Shown: in pieces, positions 15,470 to 23,985 of the stretch
Position numbering within the stretch: position 1 is the stretch's first letter
Layout of the letters: every line of letters begins with the position of its first letter
Source: a virus
Direction: 5' to 3' (one strand)
Virus record (IMG/VR): IMGVR_UViG_3300045999_007840
Coordinates: 1-46,732 of that record
DNA: 46,732 nt
Notes under the pieces: model-generated
What the model saw: only the letters and a program-made list of their open reading frames with translations
What the model was told of the DNA's origin: nothing
Databases searched by the model: none
Program-made: the position numbers and the translations under genes

Positions 15470-16228
15470 TCAACCGAAAATCTGATCGAGTCGTGTTTGC
15501 CACGACTGCTCCGCCAGCTGCCGCTGGTGCTGCCACCAGAATTTCTCCAGCAGCCGGAACGTCACCTGTTCAGCGTGGGCCCTGCCCTCGCAGAACCACC
15601 AGTGTACTCCGGGGTAATCAATCTGCCACTGGAGCACGGTGCGGAATATCGAGCGGGCCCGAGCTCCGTGCTCGTGAGTGTCCTGCAGGAAATCCCGCCA
15701 CGGATGCTCTACCACCACGGCCGCAAACTCGCAGCCCTCAGACAGCCTGCGGATTTCGCCTTCAAATTCTTCGCGTCGGCCACCGAGTGACGATGGCAAA
15801 TCATCGCCCTTTCGCTCGATCTGCACGAGATGTTCAATCCCATCAATCGAGTAGTCTGCCAGACCAATGGACCACTGAGAGCGTCGAGTTGTTGGCACAC
15901 TCACTGGCCGATCGTCGCTATCGAGGATGTCGGAAAACTGAAACGGAAGCGTCTCATTCACGTCGACCACAATGGTAAATGGACACACCCCGCGGGCTTC
16001 GGCCGGATCCTTAGGCGGCGTCAGGGCCTGCAGCCAATAGGCTGGTGGGTTGTCGTGCCTGAGTGCGATCTGGTGATGTGCCAGATGCAGGCGGAGCTTG
16101 TTCAAAAATCCTTTGCCGATGCCCTGCACCGCCAGGATCTCCGCAGCGGTGATGCTGCGGAAATCCTGTAGCTGGCGAATCCCGAACAGGCTGGCCACGG
16201 TCCTGTAGGCCTGCGTTTTCAGGTTCAT
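15470..16228 (-). CDS. HhH-ERCC4 (XPF/Mus81-like) structure-specific nuclease, 252 aa
   Basis: Probable flap- or junction-cutting endonuclease. Residues about 25-52 form a helix-hairpin-helix (SITAAEILAVQGIGKGFLNK). An ERCC4 nuclease domain follows: TIVVDVNETLPFQF (acidic metal ligands), GLADYSIDGIEHLVQ and the signature ERKGDD (138-143), equivalent to the XPF ERKxxxD motif. The domain order (HhH before nuclease) is reversed compared with XPF. The protein ends QTRLDQIFG, which resembles a PCNA-type clamp-binding box (Q..L..IF). It is coupled by ATGA to the sliding clamp gene, so a clamp-guided nuclease is plausible though unproven. Confidence 0.8.
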   Translation of the reverse strand: MNLKTQAYRTVASLFGIRQLQDFRSITAAEILAVQGIGKGFLNKLRLHLAHHQIALRHDNPPAYWLQALTPPKDPAEARGVCPFTIVVDVNETLPFQFSDILDSDDRPVSVPTTRRSQWSIGLADYSIDGIEHLVQIERKGDDLPSSLGGRREEFEGEIRRLSEGCEFAAVVVEHPWRDFLQDTHEHGARARSIFRTVLQWQIDYPGVHWWFCEGRAHAEQVTFRLLEKFWWQHQRQLAEQSWQTRLDQIFG

Positions 16229-17370
16229 GTCGACATTCCTGCGATAATCATCGTGCCGATTGAACAGTCAATCTGCAGCGCGCCTTCCTCGTTTGATCGC
16301 AGTTCGCAGCGAGTGTTTTCCTCGAGACTTTTCAAGGCCTCGGCAATGTACTCCGGCTTCATCGTCAATTTCTGCGGCTGGTGAACCACCAGGCACCATC
16401 CGGTTCCAGTGGATCGTCCCAGTGTACTGGTACAACTCACCACAACAGTCGGTGGCGGATCGTCCTCACCTTCCGTGGTCTCTGATCGTGTTGGCGGCAG
16501 CCGGAATTCCACCTCCACTCCGCTGGTTTCCGGATCCACACACACCGCCGCCACCTGCACCGCCTGGGCCAGCTGATCGCTGGCAACGGCAGCAAACGGC
16601 ATGGCCTTGATTGCGGTCCCGCGGACCGCTGGAAATCGGCCCTCCATCAACTTGCTGATGACGATCAGTGAGCCTGCTCGGAACTGCAGTTGGTCGCCAT
16701 TCTCCACCAGCTCAATCCGATCGTCGAGGTGGCACAGAGCCTTCAGCGTCGGCAGATTCGCGGCAGGAATCACCACAGTTTTTTTGCCGGTCTTCGACTC
16801 CTCAGCCTCATCGGCCAGCTCAACCTGCACGAATGCGAGGCGGCGGCCGTCTGTGGCCTGCACCCAAATTTTCGAGCCCCACTGGATCTCGAGACACACT
16901 CCGCTCAGGGCGTACTTGCTGCTGCCGTTGTCCCGGTCGATCGCGTGTTCGACGAATTTGACGGCCTCAAGAAACTTGTCGGCCGGAACGCTGCCGTCAA
17001 TCCCGCTGGACCAGTTGACTACGGGATAATCACCGGGGTCCTGAGTCGGAAACACCCACGTATCCTCACCGATCCGCACCTCAACGGTGTTGTCCTCTCC
17101 GGGCATGATCAGGACCGATCCACCAGTCTCAGCCTGCAGTGCTCGCAGGATCCGCGGCGGCAGGACGATCTGGCCAGTGAAATTGGATTCAACCTCGATT
17201 CGGTGAGAGAGCAGGATGTTGCCATTCGTCGCTTCGACAGACATTTCGCTGCGGTTGACCACCAGCAGCAGGTTCGGGTTGTTCAGGTTTTTTTGAGCCT
17301 GCGGCACCAGCAGCCGCAGGGCCTTTGAGAACTTTGCGTAGGGAATCGCCACAATCTGTCGATCACTCAT
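16225..17370 (-). CDS. dnaN: Beta sliding clamp (DNA polymerase III beta subunit), 381 aa
   Basis: A phage DnaN homologue that should form a dimeric ring on DNA and tether polymerase and other factors. Length is typical (about 366-380 aa). Recognisable blocks include VNRSEMSVEATNGN and ILLPP-like strands of domain 1, KYALSGVCLEI with VQATDGRRLAFVQ (the strongly conserved domain-2 TDG-RL motif), and a C-terminal third domain that contains an acidic insertion (SETTEGEDDPPP). It is coupled to the ERCC4 nuclease downstream and the RecD2-like helicase upstream. With no phage polymerase in the window, the clamp could recruit host Pol III or phage repair enzymes. Few phages carry a bacterial-type beta clamp. 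Confidence 0.9.
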   Translation of the reverse strand: MSDRQIVAIPYAKFSKALRLLVPQAQKNLNNPNLLLVVNRSEMSVEATNGNILLSHRIEVESNFTGQIVLPPRILRALQAETGGSVLIMPGEDNTVEVRIGEDTWVFPTQDPGDYPVVNWSSGIDGSVPADKFLEAVKFVEHAIDRDNGSSKYALSGVCLEIQWGSKIWVQATDGRRLAFVQVELADEAEESKTGKKTVVIPAANLPTLKALCHLDDRIELVENGDQLQFRAGSLIVISKLMEGRFPAVRGTAIKAMPFAAVASDQLAQAVQVAAVCVDPETSGVEVEFRLPPTRSETTEGEDDPPPTVVVSCTSTLGRSTGTGWCLVVHQPQKLTMKPEYIAEALKSLEENTRCELRSNEEGALQIDCSIGTMIIAGMST

Positions 17371-19718
17371 GTCACCGCTCCTGAAAACACCTCATCGACG
17401 GTCAGTCTACGGCGAGCGCCGGAGATTCGCCGAATTTCATCCACCAACAGGGTCACACGTCCCGTTAGTCCGTCACGTCTCATGCTCTGGTCAATCGTCG
17501 CGGCCGTCCCGACCACAAACGTGGCTCTCTCCGCTCGACTGATGACAGTGTAGGTCCAGTTCCGACTTTGCACCATAGCGCCGGCCCGATCAATCAGGAC
17601 GATCACCCAAGGCCACTGAGAGCCCTGCGAGCGGTGACCGCTGAGGCAATAGCCAAGATCCCAATCGCCGACAGCCCCGCGGGCCTGCTCACCCTCGGCG
17701 GGCTGCCCCTCAGTGCTGGCGGCGGAGTAAGTGACGATCACCTCGCGGATTGGATCCTGCAGCAGCACAACCATCCGGCCGGGGTTGATTTCGCGGACTG
17801 AGCCCAGCTCACCATTCGCCACGAAATGTGTCTGCAGCCTATCGTGGGCGTCAGGATAGGCCCCGTTTTTAACACAGACAATTTTATCCCCAACTCGGAA
17901 TGGATTGCCCTTAACCTGCGTTTTGTTGCTGTTCAGCAGCTCCTGCAGCATCTTGTTCAACTCGACTCGCCGGTCATTTTTCGCACACAGAATCTGTACG
18001 TCATCGACCACGTTGTTGGTCAGCCGCTGAGCGCCCTCGAGCAGCCTTTCGACGGTCCGGATTGAGTCCTCGTCCGGCGAATTCACGAGAATCAAATTGT
18101 CCCCGCGGTCCAGATCCATCTGCGGCACCGACAGGAATTTTCGATCATCCCGAATCGAGGCACAGCATTGGACGATCAGGCCGGAGTTGCGGCGGATCTC
18201 AGTGAGGCGTCCCGTTGGCAAAACCTCCTGCAGGTCCAGAAACGGCCTGCCGTGGCCCACCGGCGGCAGCTGGTTGCTGTCACCGACCAGCAGGATATGA
18301 CACTGCACTGAGCAGGCTCGCAGCAGGGCGGCCATCAAGTCTGTGTCGATCATCGAAGATTCGTCGATCACAAGGAAGCGGAACGGCAGCGGTTTTTTGG
18401 CGTTGAAGTGAAAACTCCAGCCGCCACCCTCACCGCCAGTTTTCACCTGCAGCATTCGGTGAATGGTGCAGGCCTGAACGTGCACCCCGTTGCTGACCAT
18501 GGCCTGCGTCATCCTGACCGCTGCCTTGCCGGTCGGAGCTGCCACGCCCACGTTCTCGATCCCATAGGCTTCCATAATCGCCTTAACGATGCAGGCCACC
18601 GAGAACGTCTTGCCCACTCCCGGCGAGCCTTGCAGGCAGCCGTACCGCTGAGACGTCGCAATCTCGATCGCCGCCAACTGGTGACCGCTGAGCGGCTTGC
18701 CGTCGGGGGCCTGGCGTGCAATGTCTGCAATCGCCGGCCACTCGAGCGAGCCACTCAATTTTGCGTGTCCGACAGCCATGGCAATATCGAGTTCATGGCT
18801 GGTAGCCGACTCGAGAGCGATAAATTTTTGGCATGGGCTCAGACGCAGAATCGCATCACGCTCGGCGTCCTCAATCGCTTGCTTTGCGTTCGCCCGCGGA
18901 CCGATCAATCCATTCAGGCGGCCGACCATATGCAGCGTGGCGTGCCACGTGCTGCCGGTGCTGCGGGTCTCGGTTGAGACGGTGTCCCACAGGGCGTGCA
19001 TCTGGCGGAACGGGCCAGCCATCGCCTCCGCCAGCTTCTCGCTGTCGCCGCCGTACTTTTCGCGGCACAGCGAGCAGTATAACTGGTCCGCCAATTTGAA
19101 CCCGATGCCGCGGAACGAACACAGCAGGAACGGGTTCTGCCGGATCTCTGACGATGCGGCAGCCCCGAATTTTCTGATCGCTGCGTCGACTGTCTTTTTG
19201 GGAAATTTGAATCCGTCGAACAGCTGGATTAGGTCAATCTTCGTGCGCTGCGTCAGCCGCTGCGTCCCGAGAATTTTGGCGGCGATTCCCGCCTTCGATG
19301 CGTCCCACAACTTAATCCCTTCGGCGGCCTCCGCTGGGTTATCAATCAGCCGCTGCACCGCATCAACCCCGTATTTCTCGACCAGTGCCTCAGCTACCCG
19401 GATACTGATGCTGCCGCGCTCAGGCCCACGGCATTGCATCAGGTAGCTGACCACAGCCTCAGGGTCCAGCGGCGTTTCCTCAACGAATGAATTGAACGCG
19501 AACTGCCGCCCGTATTTCGCGTGGTTGCTGTAGTGGCCAAACAGCCGGTATTGAATGCCCTTGCTGAATAAGCCATCGGCCGCCAGCCCGCGGCAGCGGA
19601 GTGTTTCGCGGTTCGGCAGCCGGACCGTAATGACAACGGATCGCGTTTCCGGACCGTCGTTCTCGAACACATAATCTTCGCTGAGAAATACAGCGGTTAG
19701 CTCTTCGTTTCGCATCAT
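17367..19718 (-). CDS. recD2: RecD2-like SF1 DNA helicase, 783 aa
   Basis: A 5'-3' superfamily 1B helicase close to RecD2/TraA in length (700-850 aa). The N-terminal OB-like part begins RSVVITVRLPNRETLRCRG and leads to helix-hairpin-helix repeats (FKFPKKTVDAAIRKFG; FLLCSFRGIGFKLADQ). The ATPase core has GSPGVGKTFS (Walker A, about 366), FLVIDESSMIDTDL (Walker B, about 450), LLVGDSNQLPPVGHG (motif III) and the late motif GYCLSGHRSQGSQWP. It probably aids replication or recombination by unwinding DNA. Start and end overlap their neighbours by ATGA, placing it in one operon with the clamp and ERCC4 nuclease. Confidence 0.88.
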   Translation of the reverse strand: MMRNEELTAVFLSEDYVFENDGPETRSVVITVRLPNRETLRCRGLAADGLFSKGIQYRLFGHYSNHAKYGRQFAFNSFVEETPLDPEAVVSYLMQCRGPERGSISIRVAEALVEKYGVDAVQRLIDNPAEAAEGIKLWDASKAGIAAKILGTQRLTQRTKIDLIQLFDGFKFPKKTVDAAIRKFGAAASSEIRQNPFLLCSFRGIGFKLADQLYCSLCREKYGGDSEKLAEAMAGPFRQMHALWDTVSTETRSTGSTWHATLHMVGRLNGLIGPRANAKQAIEDAERDAILRLSPCQKFIALESATSHELDIAMAVGHAKLSGSLEWPAIADIARQAPDGKPLSGHQLAAIEIATSQRYGCLQGSPGVGKTFSVACIVKAIMEAYGIENVGVAAPTGKAAVRMTQAMVSNGVHVQACTIHRMLQVKTGGEGGGWSFHFNAKKPLPFRFLVIDESSMIDTDLMAALLRACSVQCHILLVGDSNQLPPVGHGRPFLDLQEVLPTGRLTEIRRNSGLIVQCCASIRDDRKFLSVPQMDLDRGDNLILVNSPDEDSIRTVERLLEGAQRLTNNVVDDVQILCAKNDRRVELNKMLQELLNSNKTQVKGNPFRVGDKIVCVKNGAYPDAHDRLQTHFVANGELGSVREINPGRMVVLLQDPIREVIVTYSAASTEGQPAEGEQARGAVGDWDLGYCLSGHRSQGSQWPWVIVLIDRAGAMVQSRNWTYTVISRAERATFVVGTAATIDQSMRRDGLTGRVTLLVDEIRRISGARRRLTVDEVFSGAVT

Positions 19719-20617
19719 CGTACTCGCTTAATTGTGAAGGTTGTTTCGGTGTAGCAGGATGTTTCGTAGATCGCGGCCTGTGGTCTGTTCTTCGCGAAGT
19801 CCCGGTTCAGGCGTGCCAGCAGTCTCCAGCGGTTGCGGGCATGGCCGTGGAACTGGCGTTCCTCCTCTACCTGCCAGTTGCCCAGATCGTACAACGGGCG
19901 ATCGACCATCCGCAGGACCCGCAGCCGCTTGCCCTCTGGTGTGTCGACCACCTTAAATCGGAATCGCCTCACCCTGTCCCGATATCTGAGCCGTTGCGAT
20001 TCCACGATCTTGTAAGCCCGCTGCCGCTCGCAATCAATCAGGCAGGTTTCCAGCTCGCTAAGAGCCCAGATCTGGCTGCGGATGCCGGCGGTTGTTTTTC
20101 CCTTCACGTGCTGCGTCGTCACGTAGCCCTTTTCGTGCTTCAGGATTTTTACCTGATGGGTCCAACTGGTGAGCGTGGCCACTTGTGTTTTCTGGCAGAT
20201 GCAGCCGCCAGTCTGAACAGAGCCATCCAACACCACGCGAAATCTGTGCTGTTCGCGTTTGGCCTTCGCCTCGCTGTTCCACACCTCGCACAGTTTACGC
20301 CCGTCGTACTCACAGCCGGAGAACGTCCGCTCTGTGCCGATCATCCACTGCGGCCGCTGCTGAAACATCTCAGGACCAGGCTTAATGCGAACCCACAGCG
20401 GACCGCGGTTGCCCACGTTTCGCGGGATGCTGAGAGAGACCCCGGCATCACGGCAAATCGTTTCGATTCTCCGCCGCCAGACGATGAGATTTGTCTGGAT
20501 GTCATGGATTCGCACCACCTTCCCGCACTGTGTCACATGCGGCCGGATGAATTCATAGATCGTTTTTTCGATGGCGGCGATGTCCGCGTCTGCCATCTCT
20601 GGAAGCTTCGTGCTCAT
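19715..20617 (-). CDS. Hypothetical protein of the replication operon, 300 aa
   Basis: Not recognised. It is basic and rich in Arg/Lys/Gln. The N terminus (DADIAAIEKTIYEFIRPHVT, then IHDIQTNLIVWRRRIETICR) looks like a helical DNA-binding domain; the middle holds KHEKGYVTTQHVKGKTTAGIR and the C-terminal part is Arg-rich beta sequence. Its place between a small phage protein and the RecD2-like helicase, with ATGA overlaps on both sides, suggests a role in DNA replication or recombination. No catalytic motif is evident. Confidence 0.6.
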   Translation of the reverse strand: MSTKLPEMADADIAAIEKTIYEFIRPHVTQCGKVVRIHDIQTNLIVWRRRIETICRDAGVSLSIPRNVGNRGPLWVRIKPGPEMFQQRPQWMIGTERTFSGCEYDGRKLCEVWNSEAKAKREQHRFRVVLDGSVQTGGCICQKTQVATLTSWTHQVKILKHEKGYVTTQHVKGKTTAGIRSQIWALSELETCLIDCERQRAYKIVESQRLRYRDRVRRFRFKVVDTPEGKRLRVLRMVDRPLYDLGNWQVEEERQFHGHARNRWRLLARLNRDFAKNRPQAAIYETSCYTETTFTIKRVR

Positions 20618-20880
20618 TTTGTTTTACTCCGCTTCGTCTCGATCTGCTGAGTTTTCAGCAACTGCATAGCCCGATCAATTGAGAACCGGGATTCGATCAG
20701 ATCCTGCATCGCGTCCTTACCGCCTCGCTGCCCCGGGCACAGCAGCTTTTTCACTGCGTGCTGAATCGCCGGGCATGTCACATTGAAGGCTTTCAAGACG
20801 TCATAGACGTCGACGTCCATTGGATCGCGGCCATCGTTGTACAGCGATTCGTGAATCTGCTTAACGTACTTCCCCGCCAC
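20614..20880 (-). CDS. Small conserved-looking phage protein, 88 aa
   Basis: The start is GTG 20880, seven bases after GGGAG; the open frame extends upstream through the terminator hairpin and is not used. The text YDVLKAFNVTCPAIQHAVKKLLC followed by GQRGGKDAMQDLIES (given here in two parts) resembles a recurring small phage family located near DNA-metabolism genes, whose function I do not know. The C terminus is basic. It overlaps the 300-aa gene by ATGA. Confidence 0.65.
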   Translation of the reverse strand: MAGKYVKQIHESLYNDGRDPMDVDVYDVLKAFNVTCPAIQHAVKKLLCPGQRGGKDAMQDLIESRFSIDRAMQLLKTQQIETKRSKTK

Positions 20881-20892
20881 CGTCACTCTCCC

Positions 20893-20921
20893 AAAAAACG
20901 GGGGCCACGATTGCGGCCCCC
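20893..20921 (-). terminator. Intrinsic terminator between SSB-like gene and the replication genes
   Basis: On the minus strand GGGGGCC and GGCCCCC form a perfect 7-bp GC stem with an 8-base loop, followed by G and six T. It lies 27 bases after the SSB-like stop and 12 bases before GTG 20880. It should end or attenuate transcription from the recombination block (RecT, SSB-like), lowering expression of helicase, clamp and primase. Confidence 0.8.
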
Positions 20922-20947
20922 TTGCGTCACCCAAAACACACCGACGA

Positions 20948-21535
20948 TCACCAGGGCAATTTGCTTCCGCCAGACGGTGCTGCCGTGCTGATGGCTGTGG
21001 TCCACTGCCCAATCACCGACAGCGAGCGATTCAAGACGGCGGCGCTTTTCGGCCAGTCCTTCGTGCGCGGGTCCTGACAATGCCAGAACCCGAGCCCGAT
21101 GTTGCCGATCCGCAGATATTTCTTCGACGGGTCCTTCTGGTCAGGCTCTTCAGCGAGCTCGATCATGATGGGTCGATTCACCATGGCCTGCATGTCGATC
21201 GACGGGTTTTTCCGCTCCGCCTTCCAGCGTGCCACGTCCGCCGGAGTGAACAGGCCGGCGGCCATCGCCAAGGCAGTCATCCGCTTCATCGGGTGCCCCT
21301 TGCCTGAGCGGTCCTGATGGAAAATTGACTCATCATGAAACTTGCCGACGTCTGTGGCAGTAGTCCACGCCACCAACTCGAGAGCGAGCTTGTGGGCCTG
21401 CCCGTTGACGGCTCCATACTCCACCCACTCCCGAATCACAGCCATCCCGCGGCCGGGTGATGGACGATCCCCGCCGCCGTCCTGAATGCGGCTCGCATCC
21501 TCTGGAACATTGCTCAGGTCAAACTCAAAACTCAT
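20948..21535 (-). CDS. Putative single-stranded DNA-binding protein (DUF669/SSB-like), 195 aa
   Basis: Probably a phage ssDNA-binding or recombination accessory protein. The start ATG 21535 has GAGGAG nine bases upstream. It begins MSFEFDLSNVPE, then carries an OB-like set of strands (MAVIREWVEYGAVNGQAHKL; LELVAWTTA), a helical insert with MKRMTALAMAAGLFT, and a second beta part (RPIMIELAEEP; KKYLRIGNIGLGFW). This pattern resembles DUF669-type proteins next to RecT/ERF recombinases. The acidic tail typical of SSB is absent. It lies two genes downstream of the RecT-like gene and just before a strong terminator. Confidence 0.6.
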   Translation of the reverse strand: MSFEFDLSNVPEDASRIQDGGGDRPSPGRGMAVIREWVEYGAVNGQAHKLALELVAWTTATDVGKFHDESIFHQDRSGKGHPMKRMTALAMAAGLFTPADVARWKAERKNPSIDMQAMVNRPIMIELAEEPDQKDPSKKYLRIGNIGLGFWHCQDPRTKDWPKSAAVLNRSLSVIGQWTTAISTAAPSGGSKLPW

Positions 21536-21759
21536 CTGTACCGACTCCTCAAAAACTCGAACACGGCGTTCTCGACCAGATCCGCCTCGGTGTGCGTATC
21601 CACCCACGTCGGCGGATACTCCAGAACCTGCAGGCCCACGTCATACACCACGCGGGGCCCAACCAGCCCAATCAAACTGTGCATCAGCCAATGCCACCGG
21701 ATACCGATGTCCTCGACGTCCTCACCGTCCCTAATAACGCCGTGGAATGTCTGCGCCAC
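21532..21759 (-). CDS. Small hypothetical protein, 75 aa
   Basis: Unrecognised. GTG 21759 is chosen because GGAGG lies six or seven bases upstream; a longer form from ATG 21792 would overlap the RecT-like gene. The product contains WHWLMHSLIGLVGPRVVYDV and an acidic C-terminal helix (EADLVENAVFEFLRSRY). The stop overlaps the SSB-like start by ATGA. A role in recombination or replication is inferred from position only. Confidence 0.55.
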   Translation of the reverse strand: MAQTFHGVIRDGEDVEDIGIRWHWLMHSLIGLVGPRVVYDVGLQVLEYPPTWVDTHTEADLVENAVFEFLRSRYR

Positions 21760-21772
21760 GACTCGCCTCCAT

Positions 21773-22792
21773 TCAACGGGAGAGGGCTGCACGGCAGCGA
21801 GTGATCAGGCTCCGCACCTGACCGCGGGTTGCAGCGCTGGGGCTGTCGACGGACGCGAACCGACACAGGCGAGCGTTGATTTCGTCGGCTGTGATCCGTG
21901 CACCATTCTCGCCAGGGAACTGGCTGGCCACAGCTACCAGCTCCTGCAGCAGATCCGCTGTGACTGGCAGATCGTCGTCTGCAGTCGTATTGATCACCGG
22001 GACCACCTCGCTGACCTCGACATGTTCCGGCGGGATTGTGGTGACGGTTGGCGTCACCGTGAAATCCGCGTCGATCACGTCGGGGTCTGTCTCGACAGTC
22101 GGCTGCTGCGCCGGCTGCACCGGCTGCACCGGCTGCGGCTCGGGGGCTGCTGGCGGATCAGCTGGCGGCGGTGCTGTGGCCTTGCGGGTGGATCGCTGCG
22201 GCGGTGCTGCCGTCGGCTCCGCCACGTCCTGCAGTTCCTCTGGCGTGTATACACCGACCACGATGTGAGGGGCCAGAATGCGGACAGCCTTGCTCACCAA
22301 GCGGGCCCGCAGCATCGCTCCGGGGTCTTTCTGCCAGTTGCTGTTCGGCTTGTCGATAACGTCGGTTCCGTCCTTCGTTTTGCCCAACATGCGGCGAGCA
22401 TCGTCGAGCGAAAACGCCATCGGGATCGTCTGACGGCCAAACGAGAATGTGGCAGATGCCGGCTTGCCAGCCTCTCCGATTTCGTGCCACTCAATCAACC
22501 CACCAGCAGCGAGGAATCTCGCAGCCATCGCGTCGGCTCGCATGGCAGGCCGGCCCTCGATGATGTGGTAGGTACGGACAAACTCGAGCGGAGTAATGCC
22601 CTCGCAGATACACGTGAGAGCCAACACAGCCCCGTCACCGGGTGTTGAGACTCGCATGATCTGGCTTTTAAAGAACTGCTCGCCCAGCTGAGCCACCGCC
22701 GCCATCGGGTCGGAGATTTTCGCGTAGACACTCAGGGCGTTCGCCGCTCGCGTCTCCTGCTCAGTAGGCTGGTGGTTAGGACCGGAACTCAT
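21773..22792 (-). CDS. RecT-like single-strand annealing protein, 339 aa
   Basis: Probably a RecT/Red-beta family recombinase that coats ssDNA and anneals complementary strands. The N-terminal 190 residues fit the family: YHIIEGRPAMRADAMAARFL, then GLIEWHEI, an FSLDDARRMLG segment, WQKDPGAMLRARLVSKAVRI and GVYTPEEL, the usual C-terminal RecT block (p.eMl..Ra.s...R...G.Yt.eE). A Pro/Gln-rich linker (PEPQPVQPVQPAQQP) and an acidic C-terminal part follow. It stands downstream of a DEDDy exonuclease and upstream of an SSB-like gene, the typical recombination set. Confidence 0.75.
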   Translation of the reverse strand: MSSGPNHQPTEQETRAANALSVYAKISDPMAAVAQLGEQFFKSQIMRVSTPGDGAVLALTCICEGITPLEFVRTYHIIEGRPAMRADAMAARFLAAGGLIEWHEIGEAGKPASATFSFGRQTIPMAFSLDDARRMLGKTKDGTDVIDKPNSNWQKDPGAMLRARLVSKAVRILAPHIVVGVYTPEELQDVAEPTAAPPQRSTRKATAPPPADPPAAPEPQPVQPVQPAQQPTVETDPDVIDADFTVTPTVTTIPPEHVEVSEVVPVINTTADDDLPVTADLLQELVAVASQFPGENGARITADEINARLCRFASVDSPSAATRGQVRSLITRCRAALSR

Positions 22793-22857
22793 AGCGTCAC
22801 CTCATTCAGAATGAAAAATCGAGCCACACAAACACACAGACAAACGTCACCGATCAA

Positions 22858-23796
22858 TCAATCGAGCTTCACGTACTCCTGCACTTTTTGAAACAACTCA
22901 CGCTCGATAATCGCGTCGGAGTGAACGTAGTTCAGGACGGTGTCATAGTCACCGGCCTCAACATAATCCAGGACCTTATCGCCGCTCATTTCGTAGCCTG
23001 CCGGCGGCACAATCTGCAGCAGGCGGCACAACTCTTTCAGCTTCATCGGCTGGCCAGCGGGGAACAGAGCAGTCATCAGGTCGATTGACTGGCGGTTGCC
23101 GAATTTTCGGCGGTCCAGCGGTGTTTCTGGTGCGTCAAGTCCCAGCATGATGCTGCGGGCGATGATCACCGCATCATCAAATGCGTTGATGTTGTAGCCG
23201 ATGCGTGTTGGGCAAGTGTGGATAAACCCCCACAGCTTCCTCAGCAGCGTCCGTTCCTCGTCGAGGTTGCGAGCCACCTCGGCGAACACCGCGTTTTTCT
23301 GAGCCACTCCGACAGCCACCACCCGGCAACCAAAGGGGTTGAATGACAGCCGCTTCCATTCGTCCACAGCCGACATGTCACAGCCGGTCAGGATCTGGAT
23401 TTCATCGGCGATCGCTGACAGCAGCGTCGCCCTGTTTTTGCCACCGGCCTCAATCGTGGCCAGCTCCCGCAACTGCGGTTCGGCCAGTCGCGTCAGCATC
23501 GGCTTGATGTTCGCAATGGGCTTTGTGAGCAGGTCTCCTAGATCGCACTGCACAGGCGGCCGCGGATCAGGCTGTTTGGCCTCCGGCTTTGGGCTGCGGG
23601 TCTCATCAGGAACCGTCTCAAGGTCGAAGACAAACCAGCTTGATCGCTGGATGTCTTTCGCCTCCGGCAACGGTCTGATCGCTGCTGATGCAGGCACCGG
23701 TTTTGCCGTTGCCTCAGTCGCCGGCGGCGTTGCGGCTGCCGGCTTTTGCGTGCCTTTGGCAGGCGGCGCAAAAATGTCGTTGAACGTGAATTCCAT
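22858..23796 (-). CDS. DEDDy-type 3'-5' exonuclease (DnaQ-like/PolB-exo-like), 312 aa
   Basis: A stand-alone proofreading-type exonuclease fold. ExoI motif FVFDLETVP has Asp58 and Glu60; ExoII lies in IGYNINAFDDAVIIARS; ExoIII is YVHSD near the C terminus, the Y-x3-D form. An Ala/Pro-rich tail of about 50 residues precedes the domain. I choose ATG 23796, ten bases after GGAGG; GTG 23802 is also possible. It probably trims 3' ends for the RecT-like protein, 65 bases downstream, or proofreads. Its ribosome-binding site can be paired in a small hairpin (ATCCT/AGGAT). Confidence 0.8.
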   Translation of the reverse strand: MEFTFNDIFAPPAKGTQKPAAATPPATEATAKPVPASAAIRPLPEAKDIQRSSWFVFDLETVPDETRSPKPEAKQPDPRPPVQCDLGDLLTKPIANIKPMLTRLAEPQLRELATIEAGGKNRATLLSAIADEIQILTGCDMSAVDEWKRLSFNPFGCRVVAVGVAQKNAVFAEVARNLDEERTLLRKLWGFIHTCPTRIGYNINAFDDAVIIARSIMLGLDAPETPLDRRKFGNRQSIDLMTALFPAGQPMKLKELCRLLQIVPPAGYEMSGDKVLDYVEAGDYDTVLNYVHSDAIIERELFQKVQEYVKLD

Positions 23797-23985
23797 CGTC
23801 ACTCATCCTCCGTCACAGGATACACACAAGCGGCACCGTCGCCGCAAGACTCCGCCGCGGTTGCGAGCCGCGGAACTCCCCACCAGAGAGTTAAGGCGCC
23901 TTCGGAGCCATCTGCTGCAGGATTGCGCTGCGTAACGCGGGCTCTCTGCAGTCACCCAACCGATTCCGCTGGTTTCGCGGCGGAT
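23797..23985 (-). promoter_or_regulatory. Structured 189-base leader between csrA and the exonuclease gene
   Basis: No gene is seen. Transcribed from the minus strand, it can form several stems: CCGCGG paired with CCGCGG around a 7-base loop, AACTC/GAGTT around a 9-base loop, and ATCCT/AGGAT (23804-23820 area) that would mask the GGAGG of the exonuclease gene. Five GGA triplets occur, the preferred contact of CsrA, whose phage homologue is encoded immediately upstream. It may be a CsrA-responsive leader; the fold is judged by eye. Confidence 0.35.

Noticed and set aside
19715-20617. DNA polymerase in the replication operon
   Set aside because: The 300-aa protein lacks polymerase A, B or C motifs; it is kept as unknown.
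21590-22648. Long plus-strand open frame opposite the RecT-like gene
   Set aside because: Antisense shadow; Cys/Arg/Ser-rich translation and no supporting context.
23803-23985. tRNA or tRNA-like gene in the structured gap after csrA
   Set aside because: Stems are present, but the loops are 7 and 9 bases in the wrong order and no T-arm GGTTCGAATCC-like sequence or CCA-end acceptor stem can be assembled.
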